NCBI GenBank assembly: GCA_001800605.1
Contig: MGVS01000034.1
Span: 1-33,697 of the forward strand
DNA length: 33,697 nt
Direction: 5' to 3'
Origin: Elusimicrobia bacterium RIFOXYD2_FULL_34_15
GTDB lineage: Bacteria > Elusimicrobiota > UBA8919
Position numbers and translations under genes: made by a program. Below, piece by piece: positions 18,328-26,427 of the stretch (position 1 is its first letter; each line of letters opens with the position of its first letter). The notes beneath the pieces were generated by a model, which ran no database searches, was not told the DNA's origin, and was given only the letters and a program-made list of their open reading frames with translations.

Positions 18328-19434
18328 CTATTCTAACCGCATAGGCATTATGATGTAAACATAATTTGAATCATTATCCGGTTTAAGAACTCCTGGACTT
18401 ACTGGCGTATTAAATTCAAAAATTACTTCTTTGCTGTCTACAACTTTTAACATATCAATTATATAATTTGGATTATACGCAACGTCTAAGTTTTCACCTT
18501 TGTATTCTATTTCGATTTCATCATTACCTTCACCGCGCCCTTGCTCCATGGAATAAAGCATAACCTTTCCTTTACCTATAGAATACTTTATGGAAGATGT
18601 TCGTCCTGAAGAAATCAAAGAAATTCTTTCTGTTGCATCTAAAAGGTCTTTTGTTTTTATTTTTATACTGCCCTTCTTTTCTTTTGGTATTACCTGATCG
18701 TAGTTTGGGAAATGGCCGTCAATAAGACGTGATCTTAATATTGTATTTTCTACTTTAAATCCGACTTGATTATCAAATACGCCAACCTCTATTTCATTTG
18801 CAACAGTATTGGAAATTATTTTTAGCAATTCTTCAATTGCTTTTGAAGGAATTATAAGTGAAAAAGAAAGTTTTTTGTCAACGACATCGTCGTTTGATAT
18901 GAAGGCCAATCTTTTTCCATCGGTAGCTACCATTATTGCTCTACCTTTTTCAATTACAAAATATATGCCGTTTAAAACATATCTGGTTTCGTCTGTTGAT
19001 ATCGCAAATTTTGTTTTGATTATCATATCTTTTAAAACGGAAGTTTCTATAGTGAATGATTTACCGCCTTCAAAATTAATTGCAACTGGAAATTCAGTTT
19101 TAGGTATGCCAACAAGCGAAAACTTTGTTTTACCAGATTTTATAAGTATTTTTTCCTGTTCATCAGATGAAACTTCTATTTCACTGCTATCAAATTTTCT
19201 TACTATATCAGAAACTAATTTTCCTGGTAAAGTTGTTCCGCCTTCTTTTAAAACTTGTGCAGGTATAATTGTCTTTACTGCAACTTCTAAATCAGTTGCT
19301 GCTAAAGTTAAGTTATTACCTTTTGCATCAAAAAGTAAATTTGAAAGCAATGGTAATGTACTTTTCTGAGAAACCGCACCTAAAACAATGCCAATACCTT
19401 TCAATAAAGTATCTTTACTGCAAACTACTTTCAT
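18328..19434 (-). CDS. dnaN: DNA polymerase III beta sliding clamp
   Basis: 368 residues, the normal length for a three-domain clamp. Family blocks include the N-terminal KDTLLKGIGIVLGAVSQKSTLPLLSNLLF, LAATDLEVAV, KFSLVGIPKTEFP, MVATDGKRLAF and a C-terminal YVYIIMPMRLE that forms the partner-binding pocket. The dimeric ring tethers the replicative polymerase. It has the strongest ribosome-binding site in the window (GGGAGG, five bases before the ATG). Next genes on the same strand are DUF721 and gyrB. recF, commonly adjacent, is absent. Confidence 0.97.
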   Translation of the reverse strand: MKVVCSKDTLLKGIGIVLGAVSQKSTLPLLSNLLFDAKGNNLTLAATDLEVAVKTIIPAQVLKEGGTTLPGKLVSDIVRKFDSSEIEVSSDEQEKILIKSGKTKFSLVGIPKTEFPVAINFEGGKSFTIETSVLKDMIIKTKFAISTDETRYVLNGIYFVIEKGRAIMVATDGKRLAFISNDDVVDKKLSFSLIIPSKAIEELLKIISNTVANEIEVGVFDNQVGFKVENTILRSRLIDGHFPNYDQVIPKEKKGSIKIKTKDLLDATERISLISSGRTSSIKYSIGKGKVMLYSMEQGRGEGNDEIEIEYKGENLDVAYNPNYIIDMLKVVDSKEVIFEFNTPVSPGVLKPDNDSNYVYIIMPMRLE

Positions 19435-19689
19435 TCTTTCCTCCCTTTAACTTTTCTTATTATGTATTCTTTAATATCACCAAAATCATCATAATACCTG
19501 TTAGTATGTTAGTAATATATATTTTTAGTTTTAATCAGACGTCGATAGCGGTTTTATTTAACATAGTTAATGTTAATAAGAATGTTTATAAATGGTTAAC
19601 TTATTAACAGAGTGCCGTTTAAATTATAAATTTTATTTCTTACTAACTTTATTTAAAAGTAACTAACAGCTTGTTACCAAAGGTTTGGT
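19435..19689. other. dnaA-dnaN intergenic region, candidate replication origin
   Basis: A 255-base AT-rich gap. It holds two tandem copies of TGTTAGTA (19499-19506 and 19507-19514), inverted relatives at 19640-19647 and 19661-19668, and three DnaA-box-like words differing from TTATCCACA at two bases: TTATTAACA at 19601-19609 and on the minus strand at 19579-19571, and TTATAAACA on the minus strand near 19592-19584. No perfect DnaA box was found here. The gene context (dnaA, dnaN, gyrBA, parAB, parS) supports an origin near here, but the exact site is not proven. Confidence 0.4.
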
Positions 19690-21048
19690 TCAACTTTTTA
19701 TATCTTTAATTATTTTGCTTAAACTTGAAGAAAAAACCGGATCTTTTATTAACATTTTTTCAACTTTATCATATGCATATAAAACTGTTGTATGATCCCG
19801 TCCGCCGAAGATTTCGCCGATTTCTATAGTTGATGATTCAGTCAGCTTTCTAGCTAAATACATAGCTATCTGTCTTGGCTGTGCAATTGCATCAGTTCTT
19901 TTTTTGCTTTTTAAATCCTTAACATCTAAATTATAATGTTTAGCAACAATTTTTTGAATTTTTTCTATGGTTATAGGTGTTTCGTTTACTTCTTGTTTTA
20001 TAATATCTTTAAGTATTTCCTGTGATCTGTCGACTGAAATTTGGCTTCCTGTAAGATATGAATGAGCAACAATTTTTATTAAAGCACCTTCTAATTCCCT
20101 TATATTTGCTTTTATGTGAGAAGCGATAAAAAGTATTACATCTTCCGGAACGTGGATCCGTTCATCTATAATTTTACTTCGTAAAATGGCAATACGAGTC
20201 TCCAGATCCGGTTGTAATATATCAGCGACAAGTCCCCATTCAAACCTGCTTTTAAGCCTGTCCTGTATTGTTAATATTTCTTTTGGCGCAGAATCTGCAG
20301 AAATTACAATTTGTTTACCTGCATCATAAAGCGCATTGAATGTATGATGGAAAACTTCCTGAATATGTTCCCCTTTTCCCAGAAATTGGATATCATCGAT
20401 AAGCAAAGCGTCTAATGAACGGTATTTTTGGTGAAATTGCGACATAGTTCCCTTGGAAAGCGAAGAGATCATTTCATTAACAAATCTTTCACAGGTAATA
20501 TAAAGCACCTTTGCATTAGAATTTGTTTGTTTCATTTTATGGCCGATAGCATGAAATAAATGGGTTTTACCAAGGCCGACACCGCCGTATATAAATAAAG
20601 GATTATACGCTTTACCAGGTGTATCAGCCACTGCCATAGCTGCTGCCTGAGCAAATTTATTGGAACTGCCAACGATAAATTTTTCAAAGGTATATTTTGG
20701 GTTAAACTGATTATCAGAAAAAATTGTTTCAACCTCTGCAGGCTGGAGAGGATCTATTGTTTGTTCCGTTTTTCTTAGAATCTCGTCTAAATTTAATATT
20801 ACGGAATATTCAAGAAAAATGCTTTTGTTAATTTGTTTAGAAAGTTCTTTTTCTATAGTATTCTGTAAATTTAATTTTAACCAATCAATAAAAAATTTAT
20901 TCGGAACCTCGATTAGGAACTTATCATCAGTTATAGAAATTGCTTTTATGGGTTTTATCCACAAATCAAATGTTTTTTCAGGCAAATCTTTCTTAATAAT
21001 TTCTAAGCAATTTTCCCACAATTCTTGAGACATTTTGTCCATATTCAT
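19690..21048 (-). CDS. dnaA: Chromosomal replication initiator DnaA
   Basis: About 452 residues. Domain I: LWENCLEIIKKDLPEKTFDLWIKPIKAI. A short linker is followed by the AAA+ core: FIVGSSNKFAQAAAMAVA, Walker A GGVGLGKTH, Walker B LLIDDIQFL, and sensor region DRLKSRFEWGLVADI. Domain IV has the DNA-binding signature GRDHTTVLYAYDKV. It binds DnaA boxes and melts the origin. A TTG at 21060 and ATGs at 21048, 21042 and 21033 are possible starts; none has a good ribosome-binding site. Two TGTTAGTAA words and a TTATGCACA box lie just upstream, suggesting autoregulation. Confidence 0.96.
   Translation of the reverse strand: MNMDKMSQELWENCLEIIKKDLPEKTFDLWIKPIKAISITDDKFLIEVPNKFFIDWLKLNLQNTIEKELSKQINKSIFLEYSVILNLDEILRKTEQTIDPLQPAEVETIFSDNQFNPKYTFEKFIVGSSNKFAQAAAMAVADTPGKAYNPLFIYGGVGLGKTHLFHAIGHKMKQTNSNAKVLYITCERFVNEMISSLSKGTMSQFHQKYRSLDALLIDDIQFLGKGEHIQEVFHHTFNALYDAGKQIVISADSAPKEILTIQDRLKSRFEWGLVADILQPDLETRIAILRSKIIDERIHVPEDVILFIASHIKANIRELEGALIKIVAHSYLTGSQISVDRSQEILKDIIKQEVNETPITIEKIQKIVAKHYNLDVKDLKSKKRTDAIAQPRQIAMYLARKLTESSTIEIGEIFGGRDHTTVLYAYDKVEKMLIKDPVFSSSLSKIIKDIKS
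20955..20963 (+). promoter_or_regulatory. Perfect TTATCCACA word inside dnaA
   Basis: Exact consensus DnaA box, but it falls on codons for the conserved LWIKP motif, which alone can produce most of this word, so function is doubtful. Confidence 0.3.
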
Positions 21049-21064
21049 TAACCAAAACAAAAAA

Positions 21065-21096
21065 TTACTAACATACTTACTAACAATTGTGCATAA
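21065..21096 (-). promoter_or_regulatory. DnaA-box-like site and TGTTAGTAA pair upstream of dnaA
   Basis: On the minus strand TTATGCACA (21096-21088) fits the TTATNCACA DnaA-box consensus. It is followed by two TGTTAGTAA words (21085-21077 and 21073-21065) exactly 12 bases apart. This is a plausible DnaA autoregulation or origin element. Confidence 0.45.
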
Positions 21097-21335
21097 CTAT
21101 ACAAAGTAGTTTTTAATTACCGTATTTTACCATATATTAGTAGGTATTATTACTCTTTTGTCATATTTTATAAAATAAAAAATGAAAAGTCAAGTGAAAA
21201 TATTATTAAAAAATGATTAAAGGAATTTTAAAATTAATGATTACGGTGATTGAAAAAGATGTTCCGGTTGGTAAAAAGATTTAATCCCCGTAATCGTTTT
21301 TCAAAATCTGTGTAATCGGTTTCTATATTTTTTTC

Positions 21336-21369
21336 TTGACAAATTTTGTGATTTTTGTAAAATATACTT
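21336..21369 (+). promoter_or_regulatory. Promoter of ndk (predicted leaderless)
   Basis: TTGACA (21336-21341), 16-base spacer, TAAAAT (21358-21363), then six bases to the ATG. This strong pair places +1 at the start codon. Confidence 0.65.
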
Positions 21370-21873
21370 ATGAAACAACAGGCACTTGTTATAGTAAAAC
21401 CTGATGGATTAAAGAAATCACTAACCGGAAGTATACTTACAAAACTTGCCGAAGCTAAACTTGAAATAATTGGAGCAAAAGTAGTGAAACCGACCAGGGA
21501 ACTAGCATCAGAACACTATTCCCATATGAAAAGCAAACCATTTTTTGAAGAAATTATTCAGTATTTATGCGGCGACATTCATAAAATAAAAAGAGTACTT
21601 GTGTTACTATATCAAGGCGAAGATGCCATTGAGAAATTAAGAAAAATAGCAGGTTCAACAAATCCCGAGGAAGCTGAACCTACAACAATCCGAGGGTCAT
21701 ACGGAAGAATTACTACAAAAGGTGTATATGAGAATGTTTTGCATGTTTCGGGTAATGATTCTGATGCTGAGCGAGAAATCAAATTGTGGTTTTCACCGTC
21801 TGAAATAGTCAACGATATATATCCCACCAAAGAAGTTGTAAAACAAAATGTTAAAGCAACAGAATGGAAATAA
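21370..21873 (+). CDS. ndk: Nucleoside-diphosphate kinase
   Basis: 167 residues, somewhat longer than the usual 140-150. It transfers phosphate from ATP to NDPs through a phosphohistidine. Visible are ALVIVKPDGL (Lys10), the GSYGR segment (109-113), and the active-site histidine His125 in ENVLHVSGND, where most enzymes read NxxHGSDS, so the residues after His are atypical. The middle segment (YLCGDIHKIKRVLVLLYQGEDAI) differs from the compact canonical form, a pattern seen in long-form NDKs. It stands alone on the plus strand, divergent from dnaA and convergent with parB, with its own promoter and no ribosome-binding site. Confidence 0.92.
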   Translation: MKQQALVIVKPDGLKKSLTGSILTKLAEAKLEIIGAKVVKPTRELASEHYSHMKSKPFFEEIIQYLCGDIHKIKRVLVLLYQGEDAIEKLRKIAGSTNPEEAEPTTIRGSYGRITTKGVYENVLHVSGNDSDAEREIKLWFSPSEIVNDIYPTKEVVKQNVKATEWK

Positions 21874-22088
21874 ACCCCTTTAGTAATGTAACATATCTTA
21901 GTTATTAATTATTCTATATCAAAAAGTATTATTATTAACATTATTTTTCCCTAAAGTAATAAAAAACTCTAGAGGAATTTTTATTTCATTTCGGTAGAGA
22001 TGAGTTATAAAGTAAGAGATTAGAGTATAACATATAGAGTTAGTAAAACTAACCACTAACCCCTGAATTTGGGAAATACTTTCTATCT
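21874..22088. other. ndk-parB convergent gap
   Basis: 215 bases without a gene. It contains a GTTAGT-AAA-ACTAAC hairpin (22039-22053) followed by another ACTAAC, echoing the TGTTAGTA words around dnaA. No classical terminator with a T-run was seen. Confidence 0.4.
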
Positions 22089-22940
22089 CTAATGGGATTT
22101 GTTTTTAATTATGCTGATGATGCGGTTTAAATCGCTCAAGGAAAAACAGGAAATAATTATTTTACCTTTTTTGCCCCTATATTTGATTTCTACTTTTGTT
22201 CCGAGTATTTTTTGCAAGTCTTCTTCAACCGCGACTATATCACTATTTTTTTTTGATTTATTTTTTCTTGTCTTTAGAGATATTTTCTCAACATCCCTGA
22301 CGGTAAGCTGCTGGTTAATGATTCTTTCAAGAAGCAAATGTTGTTTAACAGGATCTTCAATTGAAGCAATTGCCCGTGCATGGCCTTCCGTAATTTTTCC
22401 TTCGGAAATTGCATCCTGAATTTGTTTGGATAAGGAAAGTAAACGAACCAAATTTGCTATTGTAGAACGGGATTTCCCGAGTGTCTTTGCAAGGTCTTCC
22501 TGCCTTAAATTAAATTCTGCCATTAAGCGTTTATAGCCCTTTGCTTCTTCGATTGCATTTAAATCTTTCCGCTGTAGATTTTCTATGAGAGATAAAACAA
22601 AACTTTCTTTTTCTGACAGAGCTTTTACAATTGCAGGGATTTCCGGCAACCCGGCTTTTATAGTTGCACGCCATCTCCGTTCACCTGCAACCAATTGATA
22701 TATCCCGTCTTCCGTTGGCGGTGTAACAATTATGGGCTGAGCGAGCCCGTGTTCAAGAATAGAGGTCGCCAAATCATTAATTTCTTTTTCGTTAAAATTT
22801 TCTCTGGCCTGGTATTTATTAGGTCTGATTTTATTTACTGGTATTTTTGTTGCTCCATCCGATAAAGCAGTTGGAGATGAAAAAGCACTTCCAATTTCCG
22901 GAATCAATGCTTCAAGGCCTTTTCCCAATGCTTTTCTCAT
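22089..22940 (-). CDS. parB: ParB/Spo0J chromosome-partitioning CTPase
   Basis: 283 residues. The N-terminal end RKALGKGLEALIPE is typical of chromosomal ParB (ParA-interacting). The CTP-binding ParB/Srx domain has RPNKYQARENFNEKEINDLATSI and AGERRWRA (GERR motif). The helix-turn-helix that reads parS (LRQEDLAKTLGKSRSTIANLVRLL) follows, then a C-terminal dimerisation domain. It loads at TGTTTCACGTGAAACA sites, three of which lie at 24.7, 26.2 and 28.1 kb. A GGGGGGA ribosome-binding site precedes the ATG. It follows parA by 88 bases of repeat sequence. Confidence 0.97.
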   Translation of the reverse strand: MRKALGKGLEALIPEIGSAFSSPTALSDGATKIPVNKIRPNKYQARENFNEKEINDLATSILEHGLAQPIIVTPPTEDGIYQLVAGERRWRATIKAGLPEIPAIVKALSEKESFVLSLIENLQRKDLNAIEEAKGYKRLMAEFNLRQEDLAKTLGKSRSTIANLVRLLSLSKQIQDAISEGKITEGHARAIASIEDPVKQHLLLERIINQQLTVRDVEKISLKTRKNKSKKNSDIVAVEEDLQKILGTKVEIKYRGKKGKIIISCFSLSDLNRIISIIKNKSH

Positions 22941-22973
22941 AAAATCCCCCCAAAAACTTCAATTAGAAGTAAA

Positions 22974-23035
22974 AAGTTAAAAGTTTAAATAAAGTCTTTT
23001 AATTTTATTTTTATTTATACTTTTAATTTTAACTT
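22974..23035. repeat. CAAGTTAAAA-family foldback between parA and parB
   Basis: AAGTTAAAA (22974-22982) and TTTTAACTT (23027-23035) are inverted arms around an AT-rich loop. The right arm runs into the end of parA, so the parA stop codon and last codon (AGTTAA) lie inside the repeat. Confidence 0.5.
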
Positions 23036-23808
23036 GCATCTGTAGTTTCTTTATTGCCGATAATTTCTTTAGCTAAATTTAAATACTCTTCCGCGCCGCG
23101 CGAATGCTTATCATATAATATAACAGGTTTGCCAAAACTAGGAGCCTCAGCAAGACGCACATTTCTTGGAATAACAGTTTTGTAGACCTTGTCACCGAAA
23201 TATTTCCTGATTTCATCTTTTACCTGCGCAGAAAGATTTACCCGGGCATCGTACATGGTAAGTAAAACGCCTTCTACATAAAGGGCCGGGTTAAGAACCT
23301 TTTTAACTTTATCTACTATTTTTTTTAACTGTTCCAGCCCTTCCAAAGCATAATATTCACACTGAATAGGTATTATTACAGAATTTGCTGCTGTTAGTGC
23401 ATTGATGGTTAGCAATCCAAGAGATGGCGGACAATCTATAATAATGTAATCATAAACACTATCAAATTTTGAAAGTGCATTTTTTAAACGGGATTCACGG
23501 GACAACATACTTACAAGTTCAATTTCAGCCCCGACCAAGTCCATCCCTGACGGAACTATTTCGCACCATTCCACATCCGTAGGTAAAATAGCATCTTCAA
23601 GAAGAACATCTTCAATAAGGACATTGTATATACTTGCTGAAATCTCCTCTTTCTTTATACCAAATCCGCTAGTTGCGTTTGCCTGCGGGTCCAAATCGAT
23701 AAGCAATGTTTCATAAGATAAGGTTGCAAGCGATGCGGCAAGATTAATTGAGGTTGTTGTTTTTCCCACTCCGCCTTTTTGATTAGCAATAACAATTATT
23801 TTACTCAT
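23029..23808 (-). CDS. parA: ParA/Soj chromosome-partitioning ATPase
   Basis: 259 residues. Deviant Walker A KGGVGKTTTSINLAASLA (from residue 11), switch I LIDLDPQANATSGFG, Walker B DYIIIDCPPSLGLLTINAL, and C-terminal IPRNVRLAEAPSFGKPVILYD are those of Soj/ParA. It binds DNA non-specifically as an ATP dimer and is stimulated by ParB to move parS regions. Length is normal for chromosomal ParA. No strong ribosome-binding site is seen. Upstream lies a foldback repeat (23829-23907). Confidence 0.97.
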   Translation of the reverse strand: MSKIIVIANQKGGVGKTTTSINLAASLATLSYETLLIDLDPQANATSGFGIKKEEISASIYNVLIEDVLLEDAILPTDVEWCEIVPSGMDLVGAEIELVSMLSRESRLKNALSKFDSVYDYIIIDCPPSLGLLTINALTAANSVIIPIQCEYYALEGLEQLKKIVDKVKKVLNPALYVEGVLLTMYDARVNLSAQVKDEIRKYFGDKVYKTVIPRNVRLAEAPSFGKPVILYDKHSRGAEEYLNLAKEIIGNKETTDAS

Positions 23809-23828
23809 AATTTAAATTCAATTAAAAA

Positions 23829-23907
23829 TGCAAAATTAAAAATTTAGGGTAAACTATTTAAATACTCGATTGTAAATAAATTCTCAATTTTTAATTGTTT
23901 TGCAAAT
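23829..23907. repeat. AT-rich inverted repeat upstream of parA
   Basis: ATGCAAAATTAAAAATT (23829-23845) and AATTTTTAATTGTTTTGCAA (from 23886) are imperfect inverted arms in the gap between the dCMP deaminase stop and parA. The parA promoter must lie within or near it but is not obvious. Confidence 0.45.
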
Positions 23908-23918
23908 AGCATGAATTC

Positions 23919-24428
23919 CTAAATATCTGAAGATAAAAATGATATTATAACAGACTTTCTTTGTGTTTTTAGTTTTCTTAATTTTACTTTGGATTGTTTG
24001 AACATCAATTTTGCGGCTTTTGTCATATCGGCATCAGCATATTTGTCTGAAAGGTAGACAATCTCTTTAATTCCTGATTGTATTATTGCTTTTGCACATT
24101 CATTACAAGGAAATAGTCCGGTATACATAACACAACCGCAAAGATTTCTACCGATACTATTTAATATTGCGTTAAGTTCTGCATGACATATATAAGGATA
24201 TTTTGTTTCTAAAAACGTTCCTGTATTATTCCATGGCAATTGTTCATCGGAACAACCTATGGGGAATCCATTGTATCCAACTCCAACTATTTTTTTCTGC
24301 GAATTTACTATGCATGTGCCAACCTGGGTATTTGGGTCCTTGCTTCTCTCAGCGGAAAGCAAAGCCACTCCCATGAAATACTCATCCCAGGTAATATAAT
24401 TTATTCGTTTTTTTGTTTTTGTAGACAT
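23919..24428 (-). CDS. dCMP deaminase (ComEB-like)
   Basis: 169 residues from the ATG at 24428. Cytidine/deoxycytidylate deaminase fold: DPNTQVGTCIV, GYNGFPIGC, zinc ligands His82 (HAELNAI, with Glu84 as proton shuttle) and PCNEC (Cys108, Cys111), and CIVNSQKKIVGVGYNG. It converts dCMP to dUMP for thymidylate synthesis. Open frame upstream of 24428 includes the promoter and is rejected. The C-terminus has a basic tail (KLRKLKTQRK). The deaminase class is certain; dCMP specificity is inferred from the overall pattern. Confidence 0.93.
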   Translation of the reverse strand: MSTKTKKRINYITWDEYFMGVALLSAERSKDPNTQVGTCIVNSQKKIVGVGYNGFPIGCSDEQLPWNNTGTFLETKYPYICHAELNAILNSIGRNLCGCVMYTGLFPCNECAKAIIQSGIKEIVYLSDKYADADMTKAAKLMFKQSKVKLRKLKTQRKSVIISFLSSDI

Positions 24429-24444
24429 AATATTATTTTTAGTT

Positions 24445-24473
24445 ATGATACAACATGGTATATAAAAAGTCAA
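24445..24473 (-). promoter_or_regulatory. Promoter of the dCMP deaminase gene
   Basis: Minus strand TTGACT (24473-24468), 17-base spacer, TATCAT (24450-24445), then 16 bases to the ATG at 24428, giving a leader of about 10 bases. Confidence 0.5.
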
Positions 24474-24504
24474 GCAAATTATTTAATAAGGTGTTCTGTA
24501 GTTT

Positions 24505-24561
24505 CCGCCACTGGTTCTATGGCGGACCCGCTAACTCCGCCAGTTGGCGGATTAGTGGCGG
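24505..24561. repeat. CCGCCACT...AGTGGCGG palindrome, copy 1
   Basis: Outer arms CCGCCACT (24505-24512) and AGTGGCGG (24554-24561) enclose a second CCGCC-AGT-TGGCGG foldback. A diverged inverted copy lies at 26365-26408, so the pair brackets rimO. Confidence 0.7.
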
Positions 24562-24602
24562 GCTATTTAATACTCTATTAAACATCTGACGATTTTGATC
24601 TT

Positions 24603-24728
24603 ATTGTGAGCAAGGGATTCGTTGAGGAATGCCCTCACGGAGTCCCGCTTAAAACATTCAGCGGGACGAGTTTGGAGCACGGCTGCAGAGCCGATGCGTG
24701 CCTGCCTGCCGGTAGGCAGGCTGACGAA
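24603..24728. repeat. Long repeat module, inverted relative to 28176-28261 and 28385-28424
   Basis: 24643-24728 is base-for-base the reverse complement of 28176-28261 (86 bases). 24603-24642 matches the reverse complement of 28385-28424 with one difference. The module contains hairpins TCCCGCT/AGCGGGA, CGGCT/AGCCG and CCTGCCTGCCGGTAGGCAGG (24701-24720). Confidence 0.85.
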
Positions 24729-24745
24729 ACGAGATCCCGAGCGAA

Positions 24746-24761
24746 TGTTTCACGTGAAACA
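24746..24761. promoter_or_regulatory. parS: parS site 1
   Basis: TGTTTCACGTGAAACA, an exact match to the chromosomal ParB-binding palindrome, here extended outward to GCGAA...TTCGC (24741-24766). It is 25 bases from a CCTGCC palindrome and 0.9 kb upstream of parA. Confidence 0.95.
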
Positions 24762-24812
24762 TTCGCTCTCCATTAGAAGTCAAAGACATCCTGCGGAAGA
24801 TTTTAAGCGGGC

Positions 24813-26099
24813 TCACACTTTCAAATCATAAACATCTTTTACTTGTTTAATAATATGTTTTTTAATATTACCAATTTCCTGCTCAGAAGAAAATAATATT
24901 TTTCCGTCAATTTCAGGCGCCTGAAACTCACAATGTCCAAATTGGGAAGTATCAGCTAAAACATACATTTTCTTGCCAATCTTTTCACGGTTTTTCCTTA
25001 ATGTAATTTGTTGCTGTACTTTCATAAGTTCATTATATCTTTCCTGTTTAATTTTGAAAGATAAAGTATCTTTTAGGTTATAGGCTTTTGTTCCCCGCTC
25101 TTTTGAAAACATAAAAGAACCCAACCAATTAAAATCCAGGGAATTAATATCTTTTAAAAGTTTTTGGAAGTATTCATCCGTTTCTCCCGGGAATCCAACC
25201 ATTATAGTTGTTCGAAGTGTAATATCGGGTAGCTTCTTTTTTAATTTTTCAATTGTATTAAAAATGGTATTAGAAGCAGGTCTTCCCATACCTTTTAATA
25301 CGGCATCAACAGTGTGTTGAATAGGTAAATCGATATACTTACAGATTTTTTCGTTCTCAGCTATAGTTGAAATAAGTTCATCTGTAAAATGGCCGGGATG
25401 AGTATAAAGTAATCGAACCCACTTTAAATCCTGAATTTTTGATATCTTATTCAATAATATGTGCAGCATCTGTTTTTTATAAATATCAATGCCATACATA
25501 GTTATATCCTGTCCTATCAATATCACTTCTTTTCTGCCGGTTAAAACAGCATTTCTGACATCGTTTAAAACATCTTCCATTTTTCTACTTCTGAAATTAC
25601 CCCGTAGTTTTGGGATGATACAATAATTACAACGGTTATTGCACCCCTCCGCTATTTTTATATATGCGTAACTTTTTGGTGTTGAAAAGATTTTTGGCTC
25701 GTTTGAAATAATAAATTTCGGATTAAGGACTTGGCTAATATAAGGTCTTGAATTATAAAGACCGGTTATTACTTCAGAGATTCTAGAAAAATCAGCACTG
25801 CCTAAAACAGCATCAATATTAGGATATTTCTTTAATAGGTTGTTTTTTTCAAGCTGAGGAAGACATCCGCAAACAATCAACTTCTGATATTTTGATTTTC
25901 TTGAAATAATATCTTCTATTGTGGCGAATGCTTCTTTTTTAGCCGAATCTATAAAAGCACAGGTATTTATTATTATGACATCCGAATCTTTTAGGGTTGC
26001 GGTTAAAACATAGTTTTTACTTGCCAAGATACCGGCAATAGTTTCCGAATCAACAAGATTTTTATGACATCCTAATGAGATGATATATATTTTTTTCAT
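24813..26099 (-). CDS. rimO: RimO, ribosomal protein S12 methylthiotransferase
   Basis: 428-residue radical-SAM methylthiotransferase that thiomethylates a conserved aspartate of ribosomal protein S12. The N-terminal UPF0004 domain binds an extra iron-sulfur cluster through Cys11 (SLGCHKNLVDSE, a RimO-type signature distinct from MiaB), Cys47 and Cys79. The radical-SAM motif is CNNRCNYC (Cys153, Cys157, Cys160) followed by IPKLRG. A C-terminal TRAM domain (about 365-428, QAPEIDGKILF) ends in YDLKV. Length is typical. It is flanked on both sides by parS-bearing repeat modules and has no co-directional neighbour close enough for an obvious operon. Confidence 0.95.
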   Translation of the reverse strand: MKKIYIISLGCHKNLVDSETIAGILASKNYVLTATLKDSDVIIINTCAFIDSAKKEAFATIEDIISRKSKYQKLIVCGCLPQLEKNNLLKKYPNIDAVLGSADFSRISEVITGLYNSRPYISQVLNPKFIISNEPKIFSTPKSYAYIKIAEGCNNRCNYCIIPKLRGNFRSRKMEDVLNDVRNAVLTGRKEVILIGQDITMYGIDIYKKQMLHILLNKISKIQDLKWVRLLYTHPGHFTDELISTIAENEKICKYIDLPIQHTVDAVLKGMGRPASNTIFNTIEKLKKKLPDITLRTTIMVGFPGETDEYFQKLLKDINSLDFNWLGSFMFSKERGTKAYNLKDTLSFKIKQERYNELMKVQQQITLRKNREKIGKKMYVLADTSQFGHCEFQAPEIDGKILFSSEQEIGNIKKHIIKQVKDVYDLKV

Positions 26100-26159
26100 A
26101 AAATACGATTCAACCCGATAAAAGACTGATATAAACTGATTGCAAGCACTGATTTAGAA

Positions 26160-26175
26160 TGTTTCACGTGAAACA
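26160..26175. promoter_or_regulatory. parS: parS site 2
   Basis: Second exact TGTTTCACGTGAAACA, 60 bases upstream of rimO. The CCTGCCTACCGGCAGGCAGG palindrome begins 25 bases further on. Confidence 0.95.
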
Positions 26176-26200
26176 TTCGCTCGCAATGAATTTTCTCCGA

Positions 26201-26408
26201 CCTGCCTACCGGCAGGCAGGCCCGCTCGTCCGACCGCCCTGTCGTCCTCGCTTTAATCGTCGCTCCGGAATGTTTACGTCACTCCTCAAGGGTCTTTAGA
26301 AAATTATTGCTCGCTCACTATAAAAGTCAAAAGAGTTTCGATGTTCATCGGCTCATTAAATAGCCCGCCACTAAGTCGTTGACGGGTCCGCCAAAGAATC
26401 AGTGGCGG
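26201..26408. repeat. Mosaic repeat block between rimO and the DUF2723 gene
   Basis: Starts with CCTGCCTACCGGCAGGCAGG (26201-26220), includes a 22-base word (26297-26318) repeated directly at 28326-28347, and ends with a CCGCCACT (26365-26372)/AGTGGCGG (26401-26408) palindrome that is the inverted counterpart of 24505-24561. No gene is seen in this 328-base gap. Confidence 0.75.
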
Positions 26409-26427
26409 AAACTATAGAACGCACTAC

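Larger units (their letters stand above)
21049..21369. other. dnaA-ndk divergent intergenic region
   Basis: A 321-base AT-rich gap between divergent genes. From the dnaA side it holds the TGTTAGTAA pair and DnaA-box-like site, then a run nearly without G or C (21150-21230), a degraded GATTACACAGATT-family copy (about 21235-21325), and the ndk promoter. An alternative candidate origin location. Confidence 0.4.

Noticed and set aside
20955-20963. Perfect DnaA box as proof of the origin inside dnaA
   Set aside because: It coincides with codons of the conserved LWIKP motif, so it can arise from protein constraint alone.
21874-22088. Rho-independent terminator between ndk and parB
   Set aside because: The only clear hairpin (22039-22053) is short and AT-rich, without a following T-run on either strand.
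24429-24473. Longer start for dCMP deaminase
   Set aside because: The added codons contain the -35/-10 promoter and do not match the family N-terminus.
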